Source: Strongyloides papillosus
Lineage: Eukaryota; Nematoda; Chromadorea; Rhabditida; Strongyloididae
Length of the DNA: 64,000 bases
Assembly (NCBI GenBank): GCA_005656395.1
Contig: SRSI01000023.1
Span: forward strand, 682,001 to 746,000
Direction of reading: 5' to 3'
A model generated the notes under the pieces. It was not told the DNA's origin and ran no database searches. It saw only the letters and a program-made list of their open reading frames with translations. The first letter of the stretch is position 1. Every line of letters begins with the position of its first letter. Shown in pieces: positions 48,801-59,700 of this stretch. The translations under genes were made by a program, and so were the position numbers.

Positions 48801-51800
48801 TTTTTGTATTTAAAATCATTATTAATGAATTCTTTATTGTGTGGTGTTTGTTATACATTTGAATATATTTATCAATTACATCTTATAAATCTAATATTAA
48901 AAATATTTTTTTCATTTTATAAAGTTATTTTTTACTCTTTCGTATGATAAGAGTTATTGACACTGTAGTTTTTATTACAATTTTCAAATAAATATTTATC
49001 AAATAAAAATCTACAATCTATTAAATATTAAATTTAATTAAATAAAGCGTTTTAATATTAAATTAATATCTTTGAAATTTTCTAGTTAAAAATATAATAA
49101 CACATATAAAAAATAAGTTACAATTTATTTAAAAACTTTATTTACCATCTTTATGAAACATAACTCATATGTGATAGATAAAAATTTATTTTATATCTAT
49201 TTCTGATAATAAGTTCTGTAGTTTGAAAATAAAACAACATTGTTCTAGAAAAAGCAATAAACACATTAAAGAATAACACAGCTTATTTGTATTTTTTATC
49301 ATTCATTAATATCTCTTGATTGGCTAATTTTATTTTTTAATAACTCTCTACATTTTTAATTTATTTCAAAACAGTCTATTTTATTATCTAATAAAAAGAA
49401 ATAATAATTAATTTTTAATCAAAGAATACCATTATCTTAAAAATTATTACTAATTCTAAAAATTCCATCTTTTAAAGAAGTAAAACAAAAACTTATTTTA
49501 AAAATCACTTATATTTACAACCTTACTAGAAACTTTATAAATAAATGAAAGGCGAATAGGTACCTCTCTCTATTTATAGATACATTTTTAATATTTAAAA
49601 ATTATCCTTTCTCTTTAAATTAGACATTCTAATCTTTTTTAGAGGACAACGCAAAAACTCTATACATTTATTCAAACTTGACACAAAATATAAAACGAAG
49701 GTAATTTTTAAAGTATATTTTGTTGTAATAAATGTATCATATGTTTTAGAAATCTTTTAACATATGATTGAAATTTATAATATATTTTTTATGAAAATTT
49801 CTAATTTTATCCATTTGATATCCTTTAATAACAAACTATAACAACCTTTATCTACACACAATTTTGCCTTTTCTAAAATTGTTATTATTTTATATAATGT
49901 TTAAATATTTTACATGAGTTTATTATTTTTTATACATATACCATACTAGAGTGTATTTAACAATTTTCACTCATCATGGTATAAATGTTTTTATTTTTTT
50001 CAAGCTTCAATAGACACATATACTTCATTGTTACTGATTTTAATTTGTATATATTAAATATCACTCCTCAAAAGTTATAAATAGATTTAAAACAGTACAA
50101 AATTAGTTTTAATTTAATTTTTTTAAATTGATACAATAAATAATTAAAGAACTTTTATATGCATTTGAATTGTTGAATGTAAAATAAAAAATTTGAAAGA
50201 AATAACTTTTTTTAATTTTAAAATTAAATTATTTATATCATACAAAATTTTTTGTAATATTTATTACTTAAAGATTTAATTTATATCAAAATTTGTTCAT
50301 TTTGGGGAGTAACGTATTTTTGATAATTTAAAATATTTGATATGTAACGCTTTTTGGTCATCTATTTAGCTTCTTAAATATCATGTATAACTATTTTTTT
50401 GCTTTATCACTAATCTCTCACATTAAACACTTAGTGATGAAATGTCATCGAAAAGATAATGATTACCAATTAGCGATACTTTTTATTAGCCTCATATATT
50501 ATCAGATCTATGTTAATCATTTGATACCAAATAATTTATATATATAAAAATACAACATATAAAATAATATGTTTTAATGTTAAAAAAATGTATTTCTATT
50601 ATTGCTTCGTACTATACATTCAAAAATAATTAAAATGTTAAACTTTTCCAATAAATTCTTTTACATTTATTTTATTTCTATGATAACATAAAAATTAGTT
50701 CTCTTAAACAAAGCATGAACAATGCAAATTTTAAACCCACTGTTGAAAGTAGAAGATAAAAATATTTAGCATTATTAAGCTATACGAAAATATATGATAA
50801 TTTCGACATATTTATTCTTTGTTGAAATTAAAAATAGTATCTAACATTTCACATTTTAAGCATATTAAAATTATATAAAAAATTTACTCATGTTTATCGT
50901 TTCATTAATTTTTTACCCTCCAATTTTAATATGCACACATGTTGATTATTAATTACCAGAATTAAAATTGTAATATTCTAATTTAAAATTTAGTAGTATA
51001 AAAATATCATTTTAGTTATTTTATCCAACATGAAATATTATAAATAGGTTTTTGTTGCTCTATTTTTAATTGTAAAGTATAAAACTGTAGTAAACATATA
51101 TGACTAATAAATAATACATAAAGTTGTTAAAATATCATTTATACTTCTAATATATCATTAAAAGTGAAAGAATTTTTATTGTTTTGCTATTATTTTTGTT
51201 ATAGCTCAAATTATTTTTTGCATAATAACATCTCTTTTATAACATCTCTCAGACTATATTACATTTTTCTAAATCTTTTACACTTACTCAATAACTTTAT
51301 TCATACACTTCTGTCCCTTACTTATAACCTTAAAGCCCACTATAGTGTTTCTTATTAATGTGCATAAACTATTTTATATAATCTTTTCAAAATATATAAA
51401 TTTACTTATTATTTAGATATATCATTCCAGTGTAATATGCCATTAACAGGAAAATAAATCTTCAATAATAATTTTAAAATGTTTATTTTTGTTTCTGTGA
51501 TGAGTAATGTAATAGTTCAATGAAGTATAATTTTTATAAAAGTATCCTATTTCTAAATCTTTTTTTATCATCCTCTATTGAATGAGAGGTAATTAAAATA
51601 AAAAAATCATTTAGTTTACAACGGAAACAATCTCTTTAGTTTTTATATTATAAATCTTCAATAAAAAAGATAGAAGTAATGTATATGTTTTGCACTATTA
51701 AAATACATATATTAAATGCATTAAAAATAAATCGGAAAAAAAAACTATAACATAGTATCTTTGTTGTATAAAACTGTTATCTATGCTTTTTAATCATCTT

Positions 51801-52421
51801 TCCTTAATTTTTAAATCTTTGATTACCTAAATTATTAAATATAACATATTATTATTTATTTTATAATAAAAATTTCTTTCAAATACATGCATTTTTATGT
51901 AAATAAAACATCATATTTAATAAAGTAATAAATCTTTTGTTTCTTTTATAATTATATAGATGTAAAATGCTTCAAAATTTGTTCCTTGACCTAAATGTTC
52001 ATGTTAATCAAATTAATTAATTTTAACCTAAGATTATTATGTATAATTAGGTAGCACTTTTTATCTTGGAAAAAAAATTATAAAAATCATCGGATAAATT
52101 AACATACAGGGTAAAAATTATATTTATATTATTAGTTTGATGGGATATTTTATATTTTTCATATTTTACATATAATATATTGTATATTCCTATAGCAATA
52201 AAAACTAATACAAATTGATTTTTGTATTTAATACTTAAATAAATACTAGGCCAATGTTAATATATTCAATTAATTTATGGCAATCATACATCTTTCCAAA
52301 TCCAGTAGTCGTTTTAAGATACTTTGAACAGTTGTGCCAAAAAATTTATTCGCTTTGTAGTCTTTCACATTAAATTATATTCTTGGGTACCTATTTTTAT
52401 TCAAATTTTTAGATTTTTTTT
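45863..52421. other. 6.5-kb gene-free stretch
   Basis: I see no coding region, RNA gene or clear repeat. The composition is very AT-rich, with frequent poly-A and poly-T. Frames at 47377-47601 and 51164-51358 are hydrophobic and have no family resemblance; they look like chance. The stretch may include distal regulatory DNA for the transporter. Confidence 0.5.
52406..52412 (+). promoter_or_regulatory. Possible trans-splice acceptor before the transporter
   Basis: TTTTTAG lies ten bases upstream of the transporter's ATG. In nematodes such a site close to the start often receives a spliced leader. This is inference from position and sequence only. Confidence 0.35.
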
Positions 52422-55400
52422 ATGGATATTGGTAAAGATAGTGTGAAGGAGGATGATGAAGATTATATAAATGGTCAATCACTGGGTGCTGAAACACAAT
52501 CTGCTCCAGGAGATCTAGCACAATTACCCGGTACTTCATCTAAGTAAGTTTATATAAAGTAAATATTTATTAGTTACCATTTACAGAGAATCCCTTGATT
52601 TTCCATTAGGACAGCCAATTATTTCAAATACCCCTGTAAATAATGACAATTCATTCAATAAAGATATCATTGCATCCTACCGTTCTCCTGGACCTAACAC
52701 CTCCCGCATAACACCAAGACCAAAGGGGCATTACCGTGGTACCCGTGAAAATGGATTTGCCTCCGGCCCACCATTTCCTACAACTCCACGTCGTGAACCA
52801 ACATGGTTATCACCTGAGGAACGGCAGAAAAAAGTTCAACAAATCGAGTTAATCCAAAAACAATTTGACAACATAACAAAAGAAGCTCAATGTGGTATAA
52901 AAGATTGGAGACCTAAATGGATTCAACGATTTGCCAATAGAAAAGTAATGTTAATATTATTATGTTGGTTTTGTACAATACAAGGGATGCTTATTAATGG
53001 ATTGGTTCCTTCATCTCTTTCCACGATTGAGAGGCGATTCCAAATTAATACGAGTACAATAGGGAGGATAATGCAGTTTTATGATTTTGGATATGTGTTG
53101 TTTTGTATTCCTGTCAGTTATTTTGGTGGAAGGCATTCTAAACCTTTAGTTTTGGGTATTGGGTTGTTGTGTATGGCTATTGGGAGTTTCATTTTTTCAA
53201 GTCCACACTTGATTACTGATGCTTACACTTCAACATACAACTCTGAAGATGCGGCATTGTCGAAATGCTCATCTGAAAATTCATCATCACTCTTTAATAT
53301 GGTCAATGAACAAAACACAGTGAATGGGACAAATTCAATGCATTCTCCGGATGCTTTAGCTTTGAAATCCTGTCCATCCCCAGAAAACCAACCCGGAACA
53401 TTTAGATACGTGTTCCTTTTTTGCCTGGCTCATTTCTTACACGGTGTTGGAGCAACTCCACTCTTCACCATTGGTGTCAGTTACATAGATGAAAATGTTG
53501 GTACGGCACTTTCATCTTTATATGTAGGAATTTTTTATTCATTCGCTATTTTTGGGCCCGCTTTAGGCTTCATAACATCTTCATCCTTCCTCCAATATCA
53601 CACAGATTTTTTACAACCAGGACAAGCTTTTGCAATAAAAAATCTAGATGAATCTGACCCAAAATGGGTTGGTGCCTGGTGGGTAGGATTTCAATTAGCT
53701 TCTGTTTTGATGCTTGTTGCTGTATTTCCTATTATTAGCTTGCCGAAAGTTTTACCTGAAAGTTTGCAATGGCACAAAAATAGGTTACAAGAGGAGGCTT
53801 TAGCAGGGGGTCAAAGAAAACGAACACCAGAATGTTGTGGGGTACCGACATCTGGAAAGACAGCTGCAGTGTTTGGTTCTCTTATGCAGATGGATGAGGC
53901 ATCGGCATCTAATGTCCTTGCAGAACAAATGCCTGCTTTGAAGAGTAAAAATGGACCTATTTGGTATCAATTATGGCTTGATGTTCGCCATATTCCTATT
54001 GCTATTTATAGAATTCTTAGTAACGGGTCGTATATGCTTATAACATTAGCTATGGCTGTAGATGGTATGTTTTATTTTATAAGTAAAAGATATATTTTAA
54101 AGAATGTTATATTTAATTTATTTCTTTTATGTATTCTCTTCCGATGATTTTGTAGTTTCCATAGGCAAATGCTATGTATTTTGATACAAGTTCATATTTT
54201 TTATTTTTGTGAGGTACTGAAAAATTGACAGTTAATTAATTTGAGCTAACTTACTCTTTCCTGATAAGAACAATTGAAAGTATAATATAAAAAATAGTAT
54301 AATTGTTCTAAATAACATCTTTAAAGATTTTATCTAGTAAATGATGCTTCTGAATAAATTGAGAAACATATAAATAGATTGATATCTATGTTAATTGATG
54401 ATAATAAAAATTATAACGACTATTAAAACTAATTTAAATTGTACAATTTATTTTTTTAGGAATGGTAATAGCAGGTGCATCAACATTCATGTCAAAATAC
54501 CTTGAAGGACAATTCTCCGTAGCACCATCAAAAGCCAATATGCTCATCGGTGTCATAATGGTCCCAATGGCGGGTATTGGAACCATGGCATCAGGTTACA
54601 TCATACAACACTACAAATTCAACTGCGTAAAATCACTAAAATTTTGTATTGCTTTATTGTTAGCATCATTATTACTAACACCAATGTTTTTTATATACTG
54701 CGATCATGATCAATTAACAGGTGTTGAGAGACCATATATGGATAAAAATGATAAAGTATTCTTAAATATAACATTAAATGACGACTTATTGCCGATGTCC
54801 TTAAGATCAACATGTAATAATCATTGCCAATGTTTGGATTCGGAGTACCATCCAATTTGTGCAGAAATGAAGAATGAAAGTCAAATACCATTTTACTCCC
54901 CTTGTTTTGCTGGGTGTGAAGAAAAATATGATCCACAAAGGAAATTCTATACAAACTGCAAATGTGTCCCTCAAGATGTTAAGCAAGTAAAAAAAGGATA
55001 CTGTGAATCCAAATGTACAGGTCTTTTTGCATTTCTAACATTTTTTGCACCATTTTGTTTGTTTACATTTGCTGTTGGAGTACCACTAATATCTGTTGTC
55101 TTACGTACCGTTGAGTATGCAGAACGATCATTTGCTTTAGGTATCCAATGGATAATAGTCCGTGTAGTTGGGACAATCCCAGCTCCAGTAGTATTTGGGT
55201 GGATTTTTGATGTCTCCTGTACCAGACAACATTTAGACCCCTGTAGTGGAGAACATGGTAGTTGTATGTTATATCAAAACAAACTATTGGCAGATCTCTT
55301 TTTTGTATTTAGTATAATAGGACAATTAATTACAATGGTATTACTTATCTCTGTTTTAATATTTTTTGCCGGATCAATGAGAGATGACCCAGATCCAAAT

Positions 55401-55505
55401 GTAATTAATCAAAAAACTGATATCCCATCTTTACTAAATGATGACGATGAGAAGAAAGATCAACCTTCGGAGAATGTTCCAATGTTAATCAGTAACGACG
55501 GTTAA
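52422..55505 (+). CDS. Organic anion transporting polypeptide (OATP/SLCO family)
   Basis: Three exons, 52422-52543, 52587-54064 and 54460-55505, give 881 residues. The second intron, 395 bases, is the longest in the window. A long cytoplasmic N-terminus rich in Pro, Ser and acidic residues (1-161) precedes the first membrane helix (LILLCWFCTIQGMLINGLV). The family signature is at 398-409, DPKWVGAWWVGF. A Kazal-like Cys-rich extracellular module, from CNNHCQCLD to TNCKC (652-702), sits between helices 9 and 10 as in all OATPs. Helices follow to the C-terminus, which is acidic and hydrophilic. OATPs are sodium-independent plasma-membrane carriers of bulky organic anions such as steroid and bile conjugates; the substrate here is unknown. 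The polyadenylation signal AATAAA is at 55671. Its stop lies 280 bases from the stop of the convergent mitoribosomal gene. Confidence 0.93.
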
Positions 55506-55785
55506 TAGCATAATATTAAGTGCCGATGTATTAAAAAAAATATATATATATCAATATAAACATTTTATTAAAAATGTTACTTAATAACTTAACAAACATA
55601 GAAATAATTTATTTATTTAAAAATTGTATTCGTTTTCTTGTAGATTTGAAATATTGAATTATTTCAAATTAATAAAATATTAACTATTAGTGATTTATCA
55701 AAATTGTATTTAAAGATATTATACAAAACAAACTATATATTATAAATAACAAGAAACATTTTTATCATATAAAATAACAAATCTA

Positions 55786-56859
55786 TTAGTTTATTCCTGT
55801 TGATACTAATTTAGCTAGATCAGGTACATCCTTTCTATTAACTGCTTTTGATCGTATAAAGTCTTTAACTACCTTATAATCAGAATCTTCAACACTAACA
55901 GCAGTTCTCCAATCAGGATGAATAATTTTGTATAGTTTTATAAAATTAGCTGCATCTGTCAGCATCTCCTTCTTTCCATAATGATTCAATAAACCAGTAA
56001 CTTGTTTATTTAAAGCACAGTAAAACAAAAAATGACCGTAATGTCTTGTTGAGTAAAGTATATCAAATTTATTATTCCTTAACATCTCCTCAAATATTTT
56101 TTTTGATAATGATACAAATTTTGGATCATCAGGTTCATAAAACCAACATGCCCAATCTAGTACGAATTCATGTTTCATTGTATCTAAAGCATATTCAAGA
56201 TCTTTGCCAGAGAAAACGGCTGGCTCATAAACCGGACGATTTGGTTTCTCGTAGTATAAACGATTCATACGATAATATTCTGATGGGGTGGCAGTTCTCA
56301 GTGTTCCATCTGGTTCACGAACGACGACAGTACGATCATTATCTGCGACATCGTGTGCAATATCGGTGAATATAAACTTTGAAGTATCGAAATTTGCAAT
56401 TCCTGGATCTTTATCTAGGACATCAACCTCCGTTGAACGGGGTTCTTTCATTGGTACAAATTGCAAAAGTTGTCTTCCTATGTCTTCCATTTTTTTGAGT
56501 GTCTAAAGATTATAATTTTAATTAAAGAGGAATAGAATAAAATTACATCATGATATGCTTCATCTGTCATCAAAGCAAAACGGGAACGTTCCATTCTGTG
56601 AACTTTCTTCTCTTTAAAAATTTTCCCTGAAGGATCTAGACCTGTAAGATTTTGTAGTAACTTTTGCACATCTTTGCTGACGAATAATGATTCAACATCA
56701 ACTTTGATTTCTGTGTCCTTCGCACTATAAGGTGAAATTACAAACATAACTGAGATAAACTAACTTTTTTCCATTTAACCATGCTGATTTCGATCGGAAG
56801 AAAGTGTTTTTAGATATAAGTTTATTAAAAGAATATTTTGAGAAGGATCCTAACATCAT
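55786..56859 (-). CDS. mRpS22: Mitochondrial ribosomal protein S22
   Basis: Three exons, 56859-56765, 56724-56547 and 56502-55786, with introns of 40 and 44 bases, give 329 residues. I chose the ATG at 56859 because exon 1 supplies a typical mitochondrial presequence, MMLGSFSKYSFNKLISKNTF followed by FRSKSAW, and then runs in frame into the conserved body. An ATG at 56747 would lose it. Conserved MRPS22 segments are DVQKLLQNLTGLD, KFIFTDIAHDV followed by VVVREPDGTLRTATPSE, YSTRHYGHFLFY, and DAANFIKLYKIIHPDWRTAV. It is a small-subunit protein of the mitochondrial ribosome, without a bacterial counterpart. Human MRPS22 is slightly longer, about 360 residues. Confidence 0.93.
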
Positions 56860-57132
56860 AATCTAACTTAGAAAGACATTAAGCATTAATTGCAAACGAT
56901 ATTATTTTTTGATTTTCTTTATGTATGCATTTTCCAAACAGATTTTCGTCTTAAGATCGTTGAATGTATCAAAGTTGCTTTTTTAATACAAATTAGTTGT
57001 AATTTGCTTCTTGGCCATATATATAAAATGGCATAATTTTTATAAGATATTTTTTATAAGATGTGTACTTTTGAAATTAAATAGTATTATTTCAAAAAAA
57101 TAATCTAATAATTTATTTTAATTTACCCGACT
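56860..57132. promoter_or_regulatory. Upstream region of mRpS22
   Basis: This short AT-rich stretch lies directly upstream of the mRpS22 start on its strand and should contain its promoter. No motif stands out. Confidence 0.35.
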
Positions 57133-57370
57133 TGTCGTTTTTTGGGTGTTTTAGGATGGTGACAATTACCTGGCAGTGAGGCGTATGTTGTACATCAACA
57201 CTCCAATTTAGTATGCCGACAGTTAACACTCTATAGTAATCCATCTCCTCACTGACCCTTAAATGTGGTTAGCAACACAAAAATCGTGTTATCAACACAT
57301 AATTTACTGCCATTTTGTGTTAGTAACACTATGAACTGTCCAAGATACCTGCCATTACAAAAAAGCGACA
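57133..57370. mobile_element. Candidate 238-bp MITE
   Basis: The block is bounded by TGTCGTTTTTTG at 57133-57144 and the inverted form CAAAAAAGCGACA at 57358-57370, one indel apart. A GGCAG phrase (57174) and its complement (57350) lie inside both ends. Its GC content is visibly higher than the surroundings. No target duplication was recognised. It holds a cluster of three palindromes, listed separately. Confidence 0.4.
57265..57329. repeat. Three near-palindromes GTGTTANNAACAC
   Basis: The copies are at 57265-57278 (GTGGTTAGCAACAC), 57286-57298 (GTGTTATCAACAC) and 57317-57329 (GTGTTAGTAACAC), with starts 21 and 31 bases apart. Such symmetric half-sites can bind dimeric regulators, but they may simply belong to the candidate MITE. 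They lie about 400 bases upstream of mRpS22. Confidence 0.6.
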
Positions 57371-57762
57371 TATTATTGACAAAAAAATGTTTATTTTTTA
57401 AAAAAAAGACGACAAACTAACAAAACAACGTATACGATAGTAATTAAAAACATTTCCTATCCATATATTGACCGTACTAGTGAATAATAAAACCCTGAAC
57501 ATTTTATAGGCAAACTAAAAAGTAAAATTAAAATAATTGTAGATATAAAACTGACCATTTTAAATTAACAGAACTGCATAAGGTGGGAAATATCCATTAA
57601 AAATAAAAGATTATATTCTAAAAAGATAAATTAAAGTTATACAGCAATTTAAACCAACCTTCTAAAACAATAGAACTGGAGTAATGTAAAATAGACTATA
57701 AAAAATAAATTATTAAATAATAATAAATAAATACGATGACTAACCTCCGTTAAAAATAGCCC
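57371..57762. other. AT-rich spacer with further splice-like signals
   Basis: On the minus strand, GTTAGT, TTTTTATAG, GTTGGT and CTTTTTAG signals continue below the small peptide gene model, so extra tiny exons are possible here. I could not join them into a convincing frame. Confidence 0.35.
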
Positions 57763-58052
57763 TTATAGTGCCAATTGAACCAGAGATGTTGGAATTAACT
57801 AAAAAATAAAGTAAATTATTTTTACATGTAAAAACTAACCCTTCCAGATAATAAACTCGGTACATTAAGAGAATCTGCAAAAAATGAACTATTAGATCAT
57901 ATAAAATAATATTAAATAACTTACCTTTGCCAAAAAAAATTATGGAAAATTGGGCTAAAATGAATATATAAAAATACTTATTTTTGGGGAAACGTACTTA
58001 TTAACAATAAAAAAAACCGGCAATTTGTATATGCATGTGTATATGCGTACAT
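57763..58052 (-). CDS. Candidate small secreted peptide from four tiny exons
   Basis: Exons 58052-57998, 57954-57925, 57874-57840 and 57798-57763 (55, 30, 35 and 36 bases) join in one frame. Each intron of 41-50 bases starts GTACGT, GTAAGT or GTTAGT and ends in a pyrimidine-rich AG. The product of 51 residues begins MYAYTHAYTNCRFFLLLITQ, continues with hydrophobic FSIIFFG (a possible signal peptide) and leaves a short tail, KDSLNVPSLLSGRLIPTSLV plus four residues. A different end is possible: the last exon also reads NSNISGSIGTIRAIFNGG in another frame, followed by a further GTTAGT donor. No family is recognised. The splice pattern is the main evidence; in such AT-rich DNA it could arise by chance. 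Confidence 0.3.
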
Positions 58053-58510
58053 GAACTACTATAAAAAGACAGGTATAATGACATAGAAAAAAGGCCAGGA
58101 TATAAGACAATTTTTGACATTATAAACCACTTTGACTTAGGGCCAGACTATTATTTTCAAATGACTTTTAATGGTCCTATTTAAAAACTTAAATTTATGA
58201 AAAGTTATAATATTATATGCATTTTTATCTATGGTAAAAAATATCTTCTACATATTAAACTTAATATAAGAACAAATACTAAAAATATATTTTTAATTAT
58301 TAATGTTTTGTGTGGTTAAATTATAATTTTTGGCTTTTTGTTATTACTATTAAGAATTTTCTTTACACTATCACACCTTATTAAAAAAAAGAACAACAAT
58401 TTAAAAATTATTTTTAAAAAAAAATATTGACAAAATTAACATGAGATTATAAAAACGTTGTTCTACCAGTTTATCTATTTAAAGAAACATTAAGTTTTAC
58501 CAGCTTATCC
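58053..58510. other. AT-rich spacer, nothing recognised
   Basis: No feature was seen between the two small minus-strand genes. Confidence 0.5.
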
Positions 58511-58819
58511 TCAAAATGGTCTATACAAATTTTCTGGACGTTGAGGTGGACTGATATGTGAAACAGTCAAACATCTAGATAAGTCAATTCTTGCATAGTC
58601 AGTACCAATTATTTTTCTTAATGCAGGCATTTTGTCATTAGGAAAAGAACGGGATACCACTATCATTTGAATTAGGTGGCGGTAAAAGTGTTCTTTCATA
58701 AAAATTTCAATACCAGCAATTTGATGATCGCTGGTCATTGTAATACACTCATCCATAATGAAAAAACTTGCGAAACATATCATATATATACTTAATAAAA
58801 GGTCGACAATTCCCAACAT
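58511..58819 (-). CDS. Small putative secreted protein, unknown family
   Basis: A single-exon frame of 102 residues with higher GC than its surroundings. The N-terminus, MLGIVDLLLSIYMICFASFF, is a probable signal peptide. The remainder has two Cys (DECITM and SRCLTV) that could form one disulphide, several basic residues, and a Pro-rich C-terminus, HISPPQRPENLYRPF. I do not recognise the family. Codon composition and the absence of A/T-only stretches support a real gene. Confidence 0.55.
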   Translation of the reverse strand: MLGIVDLLLSIYMICFASFFIMDECITMTSDHQIAGIEIFMKEHFYRHLIQMIVVSRSFPNDKMPALRKIIGTDYARIDLSRCLTVSHISPPQRPENLYRPF

Positions 58820-59700
58820 CGCTTTAAAAATGAATGAATTCCATGCAATTTCTCAGTCACGATACAGTCTGTTTATTGTTAGATAACAAAAAAAGTGTTA
58901 ACTATATACATCTAATAGAATAATTACCTATAGTTAACACACAAAAATACATACTGACATTCAGTTAAATGGTACACAATCTACCATTTAAATGATGTCA
59001 GGCAAAGGATGTATTACCCCAACACCACAAAGCCGGGTATCTTTAATGTTATAATGTTTGCATTATCAATGTTTGAATAAATAACATTGTGTATTTTTAC
59101 TGAAAAAAAATGGAAAGTGTTTTATATTCAAATTGTAGAAATTTATGGATAAACGAATTCTAAATATATAGTTGTTTGAACATGATTATTTAATTTGATT
59201 ATACCTATTTTACTAACATTTTAAGGAATATAAAGTATAGTCATTACAAAACAGATAATTTGCTTTAAGAGTTAGAAGATGAAATTTGAATAACAACACC
59301 AAAGATGCACGATATTGAATTTTGATATTATATTAATTTATTTATTTTTAATTTATTTATAATGCAAATTTTCACGTTTAATGATATTAATCTATAAATA
59401 ATTTTTATGTTTCGCAATATAATTAAGTTCTCGATAACGTTATTGGTAATTATTTAATACGTAAAAAACTATATAATTTTATTATTGTCCTAAAAAACTT
59501 CAATAATTTCATTTAAGGTAAATATCTTATTGGAGAAACGTAGTTTTCTATAAAAAAAAGCGAAATATATTTGAAAATCCATACCAGATAACGCATTATT
59601 TGTTGACAGTTTGACTGGTAATTAAAAAAGTTCACGTATTTACTAACAAATCTTTTTAAAACTATATTTATTTATTATCACAATATTCAAATTTAAGAAA
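58820..59700. other. Intergenic region between divergent genes, with a hairpin
   Basis: This lies between the minus-strand small secreted gene and the plus-strand CABIN1 homologue, so it should hold both promoters. A perfect inverted repeat of 12 bases, GTGTTAACTATA at 58895-58906 and TATAGTTAACAC at 58929-58940, is near the small gene's start. The arms share the GTGTTA/TAACAC ends of the three palindromes at 57265-57329. Confidence 0.6.

Noticed and set aside
47377..51358. Hydrophobic frames at 47377-47601 and 51164-51358
   Set aside because: Phe, Tyr, Leu and Ile-rich products are what random AT-rich DNA gives; no support.
54691..56506. Frames opposite the transporter and mRpS22
   Set aside because: Antisense shadows of well supported genes.
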